Origin: Salegentibacter flavus
GTDB taxonomy: Bacteria > Bacteroidota > Bacteroidia > Flavobacteriales > Flavobacteriaceae
Length of the DNA stretch: 64,000 bases
NCBI RefSeq assembly: GCF_900115145.1
Contig: NZ_FOVL01000006.1
Coordinates: 112,630 to 176,629 of the forward strand
Direction of reading: 5' to 3'
Shown here: in pieces, positions 45,001 through 53,846 of the stretch
Layout: the number at the start of each line of letters is the position of its first letter
Numbering within the stretch: position 1 is the first letter of the stretch
Position numbers and translations under genes: made by a program
Notes under the pieces: generated by a model
Databases searched by the model: none
Told to the model about the DNA's origin: nothing
What the model saw: the letters and a program-made list of their open reading frames with translations, nothing else

Positions 45001-45229
45001 TTTCTTTTTGGAAGATGCATGGTTTATTCGATTGCAAAATGTTTCCCTGGGATATGACTTGCCACAAACTTGGTTTGGAGGTGTATTTGAGCAGGCTCGT
45101 ATTCATGTAGACGGACAGAATTTATTCGTGATTACTCCTTATGGCGGGATTGATCCTGAAACTGATTCCTATACTGCGGCATATCCAAACGTTCGAACGT
45201 TTACTTTAGGAGCGAACTTTACATTTTAG
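42077..45229 (+). CDS. susC: SusC/RagA TonB-dependent transporter of the GalNAc PUL
   Basis: 1050 residues. Signal peptide (FQVNGLAQ), carboxypeptidase-regulatory-like domain (GVVTDEDSGLPIPTVNVVEK), plug start (LNEVVLIGYGTQKKKNLTGA), plug with SINASNDPLIVVDGFPI, and a beta barrel ending TLGANFTF. It imports glycan fragments captured by SusD across the outer membrane with TonB energy. First gene of the plus-strand operon, divergent from agaS; susD follows 22 bp later. It is clearly different from the susC at 10054. Confidence 0.95.
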   Translation: MKNILLPMCFILLFQVNGLAQDLNINVSGVVTDEDSGLPIPTVNVVEKGTSNGVMTDFDGNFNINVPEDAVLVFSFIGYSTKEISVQGQEYIEVSMKEEASALNEVVLIGYGTQKKKNLTGAISSIETEDIVLTGGPDIGNMIKGKAAGLTIRQNSAQPGGGLDIMIRGAGSINASNDPLIVVDGFPITDLEQPDTGGRYDAGTQSILNTFNPNDIESIEVLKDASATSIYGSRAANGVILITTKRGAEGRPTVQYSVSTSFQPYSSPFDVLPLNEWMEVRNEAAWEHWLFTNNVSPWGERSMEEAESNPVAGQFQQLYTQNAINNVGKGTDWVDLVTRDGMIEQHNISLSGGSESFKYRLSGNYYDQEGVVKNSALTRYTIRGNLDQTFNEYLKLGFNISTSRIDNENSSLGGGMWENSGIIRAAMQQGPHILAIDEDGNYPLNPQLSQQPNPYSLLTITDRGRIERTMINSLLDITPIDGLLVRLKAGVDRGVTDRWSYIPKTTLHGALEDGRASISEVDNNHYLLEATANYNREIGDGHNFDLLVGVSEEHFKDASNSSGNTGFITDAFLWNNLNAGTGTRSVSSYGQERMIASYFSRLNYNFKERYLATFTVRTDGSSVFAENNKWATFPSGAFAWNISEEPFMQNIDDVVSHLKLRFSYGETGNASIGSNAFAAYSAYPAYLSGEDVRNIGVSLARLENPDLKWETTTEANFGIDYGFFDNRINGSVEVYHRIISDLLATKPLNSYHEINTVIANIGETESKGLEITVNTHNIKSLDFQWKSTFTFGSFKDNWRERADDWKPAVYQNEDDPIRAIYSRISDGIMQEGEEVPAQPNLQPGMIKIVDFDGFVRDDAGNPVVDENGRFLRTGAPDGMIDEADTKLIGTSDPDFMIGFSNVLNYKNFDLKFDFNGMFGRKMADPNYTAYGVSAEPIYTYGYNALRTVKDRWTPENPSTTQPSSYYGWSEYGSGDFFLEDAWFIRLQNVSLGYDLPQTWFGGVFEQARIHVDGQNLFVITPYGGIDPETDSYTAAYPNVRTFTLGANFTF

Positions 45230-45251
45230 GTTAAAATAAAAATTTCGAGTT

Positions 45252-46724
45252 ATGAAAACACACAAAATAATTATCTTATTGGTAGCAGCTCTTACGTTTG
45301 GCAGCTGTGAAACGGAACTTGAATTAGTGGATTATGGGGAAATAAATCCTTCAATATTCCCTAAGTCTGCAGCCGATGTGCAGGCCATGGTCGACGCTTC
45401 CTATTATCCATTGCGTGCCTCTTGGTGGGATGGTATAAATTCACCTTCAGAAAGAGGGATCATGTTTGCTAATGCTTCAACCACGGAGGTGCTTACGGGG
45501 GACTTCGGAGTACAGTTAAATGCTAGTCTCCTCCATTTTACACCTGCAAGTTCGGAGATCACTTTTTTCTACGACTGGTACTATAATAAAATCAGCCGAA
45601 TGACTACGACCATTGATTATATTCAGCAGGCCGACGTGAGCGAGGAAATAAAGACTAAAGCCATTGCAGAGGTTCGTTGTGCAAGAGGTATGCTGGCTTA
45701 TTATCTATACGATATGTATGGCCCAATTGTAATAGCGCCATTGGAGGTCCTGAAGAATCCTCTCAAAGAGGAACCCTTGCCAAGACTTTCCCATGATGAA
45801 ATGGTAAATTTTATTGAAGCAGATCTTAAAGCGGCTGCCGAGGATCTACCGCATCCGGCGGAAACAGAGTATGGAAGATTTAGCAAAGGGCTTGCAAAAA
45901 TGCTTGCCATAAGGTTGAATCTTAAAGAGAAAAGATGGGACGAGGTAAACAAACTTGCGGATGAGATCATTACCATGGGTTATTATGAGCTTGACTCTGA
46001 TTATGTAGGTATGTGGGATTTGGATGGAGCTAGAAATAGCCAGGAAGTTATTTGGGCCATCCCAAATAATTATGAAGGTACTAGTGAGAATCAATGGCAG
46101 ATGATGGCTTTACCTTCTAATTTTCCAGGCAGAGGTGGCTGGGGAACTGTTCAGAGTACCTGGTGGTTCTATGACACTTTCGAAGAAAATGATGTCCGGA
46201 AAACCAATCTTATTGCCGAATATACTGGAACAGATGGCATTACCTACAATAGAAGTAATCCAGGTAATAATATGAATCTTGGACCGCTTCCCCTTAAAAT
46301 GGATGCTGATGCGGCAAGAACGACTGCACTTTCAACGGTTGATCTTATTCAATATCGTTATGCTGACGTACTACTTTCAAAGGCGGAAGCAATAGCTAAC
46401 CATAACGCTTCCGGCCCGAACGAAGAGGCCATGGATTTGGTTAATCGTGTGCGTCGAAGAGCTGGTCTTGAGGATTTGGAGTTGGCCGATTACAGCAGCC
46501 TTTCCGACTTCAATGATATGATTCTTACGGAAAGAAGCCATGAGTTCTGGTGTGAAAATGGTCAATATCGGGCGGATCTTATCCGTCACGATAAACTTAT
46601 TTCCAGGGTTATTGAAGTTACACAATCGCCCTATGCCACAGAAACAGATACTGTATTTCCGTTCTCCAGAGAAAGAATCAGTGAAGGGAAAGGGGTTTTT
46701 ATCCAAAATCCAGGCTATAACTAG
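45252..46724 (+). CDS. susD: SusD/RagB lipoprotein of the GalNAc PUL
   Basis: 490 residues with a lipoprotein signal (LTFGSC). SusD-like helices (DVQAMVDASYYPLRASWWD, AIAEVRCARGMLAYYLYDMY), the C-terminal region (RYADVLLSKAEAIANHN, RSHEFWCENGQYRADLIRH) and the closing VFIQNPGYN. Surface partner of the SusC just upstream; binds the incoming GalNAc-containing glycan. Standard position and size. Confidence 0.95.
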   Translation: MKTHKIIILLVAALTFGSCETELELVDYGEINPSIFPKSAADVQAMVDASYYPLRASWWDGINSPSERGIMFANASTTEVLTGDFGVQLNASLLHFTPASSEITFFYDWYYNKISRMTTTIDYIQQADVSEEIKTKAIAEVRCARGMLAYYLYDMYGPIVIAPLEVLKNPLKEEPLPRLSHDEMVNFIEADLKAAAEDLPHPAETEYGRFSKGLAKMLAIRLNLKEKRWDEVNKLADEIITMGYYELDSDYVGMWDLDGARNSQEVIWAIPNNYEGTSENQWQMMALPSNFPGRGGWGTVQSTWWFYDTFEENDVRKTNLIAEYTGTDGITYNRSNPGNNMNLGPLPLKMDADAARTTALSTVDLIQYRYADVLLSKAEAIANHNASGPNEEAMDLVNRVRRRAGLEDLELADYSSLSDFNDMILTERSHEFWCENGQYRADLIRHDKLISRVIEVTQSPYATETDTVFPFSRERISEGKGVFIQNPGYN

Positions 46725-46761
46725 TAGTCTGTATTAATGATCAAATTGAAAACAGAATAAA

Positions 46762-48138
46762 ATGAGGAGAAATATGTTTCATGGAATATTATGGATGATA
46801 CTGGTTGGAGGCTTAAGCTTAGGTTGTTCGGATTCGGGGACTGATGAAGAGGTGCCAGAAATTGAACCGAAGGGGATAACCTACGAGGAGTCACAGGAGG
46901 TTTTCCCTAATCCGGAGAGAGGTTTCTATGATCACACAGAAGCCCACGGCCCAGGCGATGACCTCACCCCAGGACAAGTAGGTTCTCTTAAGTCGGAAAA
47001 TGTGTCCTTAATCATTCGGGTGTATTATCTGGGCGATTATAAAGATAGCCCTATAGATGAGGCAATGTTAGAAATGATCAATAGCGATATGGAAACCGTA
47101 CGTGATGCTGGAATCAAAGCGATCCTTAGGTTTGCCTATACCAATGAAATGGAAGGTGAGGATGCACCCCTGGAAACAGTCGAGGGACATGTAGAGCAAC
47201 TGGCACCCGTTCTTAATTCAAATAAAGATGTAATAGCCTTTATCCAGGCGGGTTTTATCGGACCATGGGGGGAGTGGCATAATTCAAGCAATGGCCTGAC
47301 AACAGTAGAAAATGAACGGAAAGTTCTCTTCAAATTGCTTGAGGTGCTTTCTTCGGACCTCTTAGTTCAGGTGAGAACTCCCGGAGCAAAACAAAGGATC
47401 TTTGAAACAGCTGAACCTATAGGAGAGGCAATAGCTTATACAGATGAATTTCGTGCCAGGGTTGGTCACCACAATGACTGCTTTATGGCCGGAGTCGACG
47501 ATTACGGGACCTACGGGAATATAGAGGCTGAGAAAGCATATATTAGCCAGGAAGCTCTATATGTTCCTACAGGGGGTGAAACCTGCCCTCCACAGGGTGA
47601 CTATCCTGATTGTGCAAAAGCCCGGGAAGAAATGAAACTCCTGAGATGGACATATTTGAACCGCGATTATTACCTGCCCGTAATCAGTGGTTGGAAAGAT
47701 GCAGGATGCCTGGATGAATTCAAAAGAAGGCTGGGTTATCGTCTAGTCCTGGAAAGTGCTATTCTACCGGAAGAGGTAGATCAGGGCGATAACTATTCCC
47801 TACAGATAAACCTTACTAACAAAGGTTTTGCACCGCTCTATAAGTCAAAAACAACCAGTTTGGTACTGGTTAATAAAGCGAGTGGAGAGGAGTATCCCTT
47901 TGAACTTGCTGTAGATCTAAGAGAAGTTAAACCTGGTGTTCCCTATACTATTGAACAAGAAGTGGAACTTACAGGGATCCTTGTCGGGACTTATGATCTC
48001 TATCTGGAAATCACAGATGAATCAGAAAAACTTGAAAACCGAGTGGGTTATAAGGTCCGTTTGGCGAATAAAGATTCCTGGGACGCCGAAAGCGGAATGA
48101 ATAAACTCCAACAGCAAGTAACTGTGCTGGCAGATTAA
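46762..48138 (+). CDS. DUF4874/DUF4832 lipoprotein (copy 1), candidate glycan hydrolase
   Basis: 458 residues, lipoprotein signal ending SLGC. A DUF4874-like TIM-barrel part opens with ERGFYDHTEAHGPG and includes VRDAGIKAILRFAYT and the motif FIQAGFIGPWGEWHNS (Glu171), which resembles the acid-bearing strand of clan GH-A enzymes. The C-terminal DUF4832 part holds HNDCFMAGVDDYGTYG, GGETC and a beta domain. No enzyme activity is known to me for the family. A paralogue sits at 56497-58008 in the same PUL, so a core role in cleaving or binding the target glycan is likely. Confidence 0.8.
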   Translation: MRRNMFHGILWMILVGGLSLGCSDSGTDEEVPEIEPKGITYEESQEVFPNPERGFYDHTEAHGPGDDLTPGQVGSLKSENVSLIIRVYYLGDYKDSPIDEAMLEMINSDMETVRDAGIKAILRFAYTNEMEGEDAPLETVEGHVEQLAPVLNSNKDVIAFIQAGFIGPWGEWHNSSNGLTTVENERKVLFKLLEVLSSDLLVQVRTPGAKQRIFETAEPIGEAIAYTDEFRARVGHHNDCFMAGVDDYGTYGNIEAEKAYISQEALYVPTGGETCPPQGDYPDCAKAREEMKLLRWTYLNRDYYLPVISGWKDAGCLDEFKRRLGYRLVLESAILPEEVDQGDNYSLQINLTNKGFAPLYKSKTTSLVLVNKASGEEYPFELAVDLREVKPGVPYTIEQEVELTGILVGTYDLYLEITDESEKLENRVGYKVRLANKDSWDAESGMNKLQQQVTVLAD

Positions 48139-48194
48139 CCAGAGAATTTGAGGACCTCTAACTGAAATTTAATAATTATTTTATACTCAACATC

Positions 48195-49070
48195 ATGAAA
48201 AAAAATAAATGGATACCTATCGTAAATATCCTTACGTTACTTCTAGTTGTCTCGTGCAGTAAAGATGAAGATACTTCCAGTGACACTAAAGCTGTTTTTA
48301 GTTATGTAGCAGATGGATTCCTTGTGAATTTCACAAATTTCTCCATGAATGCAGATGAATATTTATGGGATTTTGACGTAGACGGAGCTACTTCCACACG
48401 TCGCGATCCAGCTTACATTTTTCCTGAAAAAGGTGTGTACCTCGTGAGTCTTACAGCTTCAAGAGGCGAGGAATCAAGTACATTTGTAGATACTGTTCGT
48501 ATTATCGGTCCGAATATAAAGATCGATGGGGACTTTTCAGATTGGGAACATGTGGATTATACTTTCGAGAACCCGGAAGATGGTGGGGGTACACTTTTAA
48601 AAGTCAAAACATTTGCTTCTCCCAATGCATTGAACTTCTACATTGAAGGTACTTCTGAGATGAACTTCGCTGTAATGAACTTTTATCTGGATACCGATAA
48701 TAACACCGAAACCGGCCATACTACCTGGATGTATCCCGCTGGATCGGGAGCAGAATTTATGGGAGAAGGAAACTTTAATCCCGAAGATCCTGGAGCTTCT
48801 TCTGGAGCAATTTATGAATATGGAGGCCCCGGGGGCAGTGACTGGACCTGGGCTTCAGTAGCCTCTTTTGCCGATGCCATGCAGTTTGCTGAATTCGGAA
48901 CTAACGAAGGAAACAAAGCAATAGAGTTTTCTATTTCACGTGGTGTTCTTGGAGATATGGAAGGTGTTGTTAATTTTGGATTAACAGAAAGTGATTCCGG
49001 GTGGACCCAAATCGGATCTATTCCTGTATTTCAAACTCCGGAATCTGAATTCGCCCCATTTGAACTCTAG
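48195..49070 (+). CDS. PKD plus CBM9-like surface glycan-binding lipoprotein
   Basis: 291 residues, lipoprotein signal (LLVVSC). PKD-like domain at about 30-110 (ADEYLWDFDVDGATS, DPAYIFPEKGVYLVSLTAS), then a CBM9/DOMON-like beta sandwich (IDGDFSDWEHVDYTF, MNFYLDTDNNTETGHTTW). No catalytic residues are evident. Its position after susCD and DUF4832 matches a surface glycan-binding protein that takes the SusE/F role in this PUL. The ligand is unknown. Confidence 0.8.
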   Translation: MKKNKWIPIVNILTLLLVVSCSKDEDTSSDTKAVFSYVADGFLVNFTNFSMNADEYLWDFDVDGATSTRRDPAYIFPEKGVYLVSLTASRGEESSTFVDTVRIIGPNIKIDGDFSDWEHVDYTFENPEDGGGTLLKVKTFASPNALNFYIEGTSEMNFAVMNFYLDTDNNTETGHTTWMYPAGSGAEFMGEGNFNPEDPGASSGAIYEYGGPGGSDWTWASVASFADAMQFAEFGTNEGNKAIEFSISRGVLGDMEGVVNFGLTESDSGWTQIGSIPVFQTPESEFAPFEL

Positions 49071-49182
49071 AATTTCATGTTGAAATTATAAAAAACACCG
49101 TGCTGTACGAATTTAATTTTAGTAATTATTGACTATAGGAGTCTAGACTGACTTGACCAGAAAAAAGTCGCGCCAAAATTAG

Positions 49183-49860
49183 ATGGATATGAATGATGCT
49201 AAAATTGATATAGCAGGAATTATAGAAGTTAAAAAATGCCCAGATTTTGAACTGAATGGCGATGGTGAGAATCAAAACTGGGCTTTAACGGAATGGATAA
49301 ATTTACCCCAACGGAATTTACTTAGTAAAATTCTGCTCACTAAAACGAAAGTTTTATATTCTGAAAATGGTATTTATTTTCTTTTTTATTGTGAAGACAA
49401 CGAAATCACTGCTACTCTGAATGCTGATTTTCAAGATCTTTGGAAAGAAGATGTGGTAGAGGTTTTTCTTTGGCCAGATGAATCGGTCCCTGTCTATTTT
49501 GAATATGAAATTTCACCTCTGAATTATGAACTACCTATATTGGTATCCAATGAAAAGGGAGATCTTGTAAGGTGGGTCCCTTTTCATTATCATTCCGATA
49601 GGAAAACTCGGCATGCTACCAGCGTGAAAGGAGGAAGGAAAATGAGTTATTCAAAGGTTTCAAGTTGGACGGCAGAATTTTTTCTGCCTTTTAACCTCCT
49701 AAGACCTCTTTCGAATATTCCTCCAAGGAAAGGCTCAAAATGGAGAGCAAATATGTGCAGAATAGACTATCAGGCTGGAAATGCTGTTTTGTGGTCCAAG
49801 GGATCCATAGAAACGAGTTTTCATGAGTATGAAAGCTTTGTTACTTTCTCATTCCAATAA
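49183..49860 (+). CDS. CBM9-like carbohydrate-binding protein without signal peptide
   Basis: 225 residues of the CBM9_1 type: FELNGDGENQNWALTEWINL, SENGIYFLFYCEDNEITATL, LWKEDVVEVFLWP, WTAEFFLPFNLLRPL and WRANMCRID. No signal peptide is seen from ATG 49183, which is odd for a protein meant to bind extracellular glycan. Either it is cytoplasmic and acts on imported oligosaccharides, or the true start or export route is different. It is probably co-transcribed with the PUL genes. Confidence 0.75.
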   Translation: MDMNDAKIDIAGIIEVKKCPDFELNGDGENQNWALTEWINLPQRNLLSKILLTKTKVLYSENGIYFLFYCEDNEITATLNADFQDLWKEDVVEVFLWPDESVPVYFEYEISPLNYELPILVSNEKGDLVRWVPFHYHSDRKTRHATSVKGGRKMSYSKVSSWTAEFFLPFNLLRPLSNIPPRKGSKWRANMCRIDYQAGNAVLWSKGSIETSFHEYESFVTFSFQ

Positions 49861-50247
49861 GGATGACCTTCTGAAATTATCTAAATAAACAGCTCATGGA
49901 ATTCAGGAAATTTAAAATTCTTGTTTTCTCAAAAGGTCATTAGACATTCTTTGACCTGGTAAAAAGCCAAAAGGGTTTTCTATTTTATAAATCTTTGAAT
50001 AGGGTTGAACAAAGACTTTAGAAGAAATTACAGAATCTCTCCTTCAAACTTTTGTACGAATTATTATAAAAAATACTGAGTTTATGTTTCATTTATGAAT
50101 GAATAACTATTCTTCTACCGATTACAAAAAGTAAACTGAAATACAATTCTTCTTTTGTTCTTATAGCTGTGGGGAAGGGGTGTTTAGTGGTTATTTTGCT
50201 GTATTCCAGGTTTTGTCGAAGCTAATAATATTTCAATAGATAAAATT
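49861..50247. promoter_or_regulatory. Intergenic region before the amidohydrolase operon
   Basis: 387 bp without a gene. It contains GTTTCATTTATGAATG at about 50086-50101, similar to the TTTCRTTT elements near agaS, and AT-rich sequence that may hold a promoter for the amidohydrolase-GH36 pair. No clear TAnnTTTG box was found. Confidence 0.35.
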
Positions 50248-51318
50248 ATGATAAGAAAAATTGTGACACTTATTCTAATAGTTATGACAGGCAACTTTTC
50301 TTTCGGACAAGAACAAGATATTCTGCTAAAGGAATATGATCCCGTCTCTATATATAATATTCCAAAAACCTTTCCTGTAAAGGCAAAATATCCTGTAATT
50401 GATATGCATTCCCATCCGTATGCAAAATCTCAGTCAGAAATTGAAGAATGGATAAGCAACATGGATAAAGCCGGAATAGAAAAGACAATACTTCTCACCT
50501 ATGAGACCGGAGTTGCTTTTGATAGTATTTACGACGTTTATTCGGAATATGAAGGTCGATTTGAATTATGGTGTGGGTTTGATTATACAGGATACGATCA
50601 GCCGGACTGGACCAAAAAAGCTATTGCAGAACTTGTGCGCTGCTATAAGAAAGGGGCCAGGGGTGTTGGCGAGTTGGGAGATAAGGGAGAAGGTCTTTCT
50701 TATTCTCAACCAACTGCAGCTCCTGGGATGCACATCGATGATAAGAGGATGGTTCCTCTTCTTAAAAAATGTGGGGAATTAGGAATGCCTGTGAACATTC
50801 ATGTTGCTGAACCCTACTGGATGTATCAACCTATTGACAAGCATAATGACGGGTTAATGAATGCCAAGAGGTGGAAAGTAGACACCACAAAGAATGGGAT
50901 TCTGGGTCATGCAGCACTTTTGAAGACTCTTGAAAATGCGGTAAACAACAATTCTGGGACTACTTTTATTGCCTGCCATTTTGCTAATACAAGTTATGAC
51001 CTCAGCATTCTGGGTAATCTCCTGGAAAAATATCCAAACCTTTACGCAGATATTTCTGCGCGCTATGCAGAGACTGCTCCTATTCCACGACGTGTTAAAA
51101 AGTTTTTTGAAAAGTACCAGGATAGATTACTTTATGGAACTGATATGGGGTTTTCATCTTCCATGTATACCACAACTTTCAGGATTTTAGAAACCGAAGA
51201 TGAACACTTTTACTATAAGGATATGTTTAGTTATCACTGGGCATTAAATGGCTTTGGTTTATCCGATAATGTTTTAAAAAAAATATACTATGAAAATGCG
51301 AGACGAATACTTCAATAA
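50248..51318 (+). CDS. Exported amidohydrolase-2 family enzyme
   Basis: 356 residues with a signal peptide (MTGNFSFGQ), so periplasmic. TIM-barrel metal site: DMHSHPYAKS at strand 1, VNIHVAEPYW, FIACHFANTSYD and YGTDMGF. It is a distant relative of the cytoplasmic enzyme at 36665, so the locus has one such enzyme on each side of the inner membrane. A deacetylase or lactonase acting on amino-sugar oligosaccharides fits the PUL; the reaction is inference. Its end overlaps the GH36-like start by 29 bp. Confidence 0.78.
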   Translation: MIRKIVTLILIVMTGNFSFGQEQDILLKEYDPVSIYNIPKTFPVKAKYPVIDMHSHPYAKSQSEIEEWISNMDKAGIEKTILLTYETGVAFDSIYDVYSEYEGRFELWCGFDYTGYDQPDWTKKAIAELVRCYKKGARGVGELGDKGEGLSYSQPTAAPGMHIDDKRMVPLLKKCGELGMPVNIHVAEPYWMYQPIDKHNDGLMNAKRWKVDTTKNGILGHAALLKTLENAVNNNSGTTFIACHFANTSYDLSILGNLLEKYPNLYADISARYAETAPIPRRVKKFFEKYQDRLLYGTDMGFSSSMYTTTFRILETEDEHFYYKDMFSYHWALNGFGLSDNVLKKIYYENARRILQ

Positions 51319-53383
51319 AAAAAACTTTTTCAGTCTTCTACTTTTTTTATTTGTTATTCTGGGAATTACCGGTTTTTCAATGAAACAATCAAAAAAAGAA
51401 TCATCAGTAAAGATTACTCATGGGAATATTATTTTTGAGGTGAATTCTGCACTTCATACCCGAATTTCCTCTTCCTTTCCTGACAGTAAAACGGTGATGG
51501 ATAAATTTCAGGCCTCCGAAAATATAACAATAGATAATAGAGTGATCTCCAATTTTGAACTAAAAAAAGTTCAGGAGAGTACCTTAGACGGGAAACTATC
51601 AGGAAGAGAATGGTTAGCAAAAGGGATATTTGAAGAGGATGGCCTTAAATTGGTGAAGAACCTAAAATTAACTGCATATGACGATTTTCCAAATCTTATT
51701 TCAGTGGAAGTGAAATATGTTAACGCTTCCAAAGAGGATGTCTTTATCGATGGATGGATCAACGGGAATTATCAAATTCTTCCTCAAGGAGATCAACCTC
51801 CTTTCTGGGCTTTTCAAGGAAGTTCCTCGTCCAGCCGCAGCGATTGGATAAAACCCTTAGAACCTGGTTATTACCAAAAAAATTATATGGGAATGAATGA
51901 CTCTGATTACGGAGGTGGGATTCCTGTGACTAGTGTCTGGAGGCCTGATTTGAATATTGCTGTAGGACATTTGTCCCTTGTCCCTGAGCTGGTAAACCTC
52001 CCTACAGAAATGTTGAAAGATTCGAAGGTTGTTATAGGTGTTTCAAATGATTTTGCCCACCGCACCCTATTTAAAGCACAAGATACAATTACGACCTTAG
52101 AAACCTTCGTTTCCGTTTCCAAAGGTGATTATTTTGAAAACCTTGCAAAATACTCCGAGCTGATGCAGGAAAAAGGGATTAAAATGGTAAAGCCAGAGGA
52201 AGCTGCTTTTGAACCTATTTGGTGTGCCTGGGGATATGGAAGAGAATTTACTATGGAAGAAGTGGTAAATACCCTTCCAAAAGTAAAAGAACTAGGTATA
52301 GACTGGGCCGTGCTGGATGACGGATTTCAAGTTGCTGAGGGCGACTGGGAACCAGCTTCCGACAGATTTCCGGAAGGGGAGGATGCCATTAAAAAGCTGG
52401 TGGAAAGGATCCATGGATATGGATTAAAAGCCAAGATATGGTGGACACCCCTGGCTGCTGATCCAGGAAGCAAAGCATTAGAGCAAAACCCACAAATGAT
52501 AATAAAAAAAGAGAACGGTGCACCGCAATTTATAACATGGTGGGATGCTTATTACTTATCTCCCACTAAAGAGGAAACTGTTAAGCACACCAAGGATATC
52601 CTTGATCTATTTCTAAACCAATGGGATTTTGATGGATTAAAAATGGATGGGCAACACTTGAATGCTGTAGCTCCCGATCATACCCTCGAAAATCCTGAAG
52701 AAGCCCCCAAAGGCCTCCCGGATTTCTTCCATATGATATATAATGAAGCTCGGAAGATAAAACCTAACGCAGTTGTAGAAAACTGTCCTTGCGGAACCTG
52801 TATGTCCTATTATAACATGGCATCTACCAACCAGACAGTTTCCTCCGATCCTTTGTCGAGCTGGCAAATACGTCACAAAGGTAAAACATACAAAGCCCTC
52901 GTTCCCCAGACTGCTTATTACGGCGATCATGTAGAATTGAGTGATAATGGAAGTGATTTTGCCAGTTCATTTGGAATAGGGGCTGTGTTGGGAACGAAAT
53001 TTACCGTACCTAGTTCCAGTGAGAATGAAGAAGCGGAAAAGTTTCTATTAACAGAGAGGAAAGAAGAGGTTTGGAAAAAATGGTTTACTCTATACAACGA
53101 TAAAATGTTATCGAAAGAGGAATATATAGGTAACTTATATGATATTGGTTATGATAAACCTGAAACTCATGTCATAAAAAAGCAGGATAGGTTGTATTAT
53201 GCGTTTTATGCGGACTTCTGGGAGGGGAAAATAGAATTTCGAGGGTTAGAAAACAATACAGAGTATCGTATTGTGGATTATTTCAACAAGGTAAATTTAG
53301 AACATGTAAAAGCGTCTCAACCATTTCTTGATGTAAACTTCAAGGAATTTATTCTTTTAGAGGCTGTCCCAGTAGGGAAGTAA
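51290..53383 (+). CDS. GH36-like (clan GH-D) alpha-galactosidase / alpha-N-acetylgalactosaminidase
   Basis: About 697 residues with an N-terminal hydrophobic signal/anchor (FFSLLLFLFVILGITGF). An N-terminal beta-sandwich, then a barrel: FEPIWCAWGYGREF, DWAVLDDGFQVAEGDW, KAKIWWTPL, nucleophile candidate Asp453 in DFDGLKMDGQ and acid/base candidate Asp520 in VSSDPLSSWQIRHKG. A cysteine pair lies nearby (NCPCGTC). The set fits the clan GH-D alpha-galactosidase group. In this locus the natural substrate is alpha-linked galactose or GalNAc. ATG 51290 overlaps the previous gene; ATG 51296 is equally possible. Confidence 0.85.
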   Translation: MKMRDEYFNKKNFFSLLLFLFVILGITGFSMKQSKKESSVKITHGNIIFEVNSALHTRISSSFPDSKTVMDKFQASENITIDNRVISNFELKKVQESTLDGKLSGREWLAKGIFEEDGLKLVKNLKLTAYDDFPNLISVEVKYVNASKEDVFIDGWINGNYQILPQGDQPPFWAFQGSSSSSRSDWIKPLEPGYYQKNYMGMNDSDYGGGIPVTSVWRPDLNIAVGHLSLVPELVNLPTEMLKDSKVVIGVSNDFAHRTLFKAQDTITTLETFVSVSKGDYFENLAKYSELMQEKGIKMVKPEEAAFEPIWCAWGYGREFTMEEVVNTLPKVKELGIDWAVLDDGFQVAEGDWEPASDRFPEGEDAIKKLVERIHGYGLKAKIWWTPLAADPGSKALEQNPQMIIKKENGAPQFITWWDAYYLSPTKEETVKHTKDILDLFLNQWDFDGLKMDGQHLNAVAPDHTLENPEEAPKGLPDFFHMIYNEARKIKPNAVVENCPCGTCMSYYNMASTNQTVSSDPLSSWQIRHKGKTYKALVPQTAYYGDHVELSDNGSDFASSFGIGAVLGTKFTVPSSSENEEAEKFLLTERKEEVWKKWFTLYNDKMLSKEEYIGNLYDIGYDKPETHVIKKQDRLYYAFYADFWEGKIEFRGLENNTEYRIVDYFNKVNLEHVKASQPFLDVNFKEFILLEAVPVGK

Positions 53384-53783
53384 AAGGAGGCTTATCCAGG
53401 TCTAATATTTTGCAGGTAAATAGTTCTTCTTATAGAAGATAGAAGAATGAGGAAATGGCGCGAACCATATGTTAAGCCAGAAAACATCAGATTGCTTAAG
53501 ACGTTCTTTCTGCATCTACTGCTTTGAATTATTGCTATTGCCAAAAGCTGTCATAAGATTACGTATAGAAAATTCTTTGATCCACGTTTACAATTTGTAA
53601 GCTTACAAATTGAATTAGTATCTATTCTGGTTAGACAGTTTAAAATGGATAGCTCGGATCTAAAAGAGGAGATTTCTATAGGTTGCCGACAGGAGGGGGA
53701 GTGGGAACTTGCCGCAGGTGTCTGAAAAGAAAGGGTAACCAATGTTTTTAATGCTGTCAGCCTGGATCTTAGATACTTCACAA
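53384..53783. other. Gene-poor stretch with a 22-bp palindrome
   Basis: No gene seen. At 53591-53612 there is a perfect palindrome in two 11-bp halves, CAATTTGTAAG and CTTACAAATTG, downstream of the GH36-like gene; it could be an operator, a hairpin 3' end or a remnant. A plus-strand frame (FDPRLQFVSLQIELVSILVR) passes through it, so the region may be decayed coding sequence. Confidence 0.4.
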
Positions 53784-53826
53784 TAAAAAAAAGAGTCCGT
53801 GGTTCCTTAATCTTCCTTGGACTCTT
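53784..53826 (-). terminator. Intrinsic terminator of the DMT-transporter operon
   Basis: Minus-strand stem AAGAGTCC / GGACTCTT with a 20-nt loop and an eight-T run, 20 bp after the transporter stop. It ends the operon DUF4832 - GH31 - transporter. Confidence 0.8.
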
Positions 53827-53846
53827 CTTTCAAAGTAAAGGGCAAT

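Noticed and set aside
53551..53781. Minus-strand ORF of 76 codons
   Set aside because: Ser/Leu/Arg-rich without domain features, runs over the palindrome and the reverse of another open frame; not supported as a gene.
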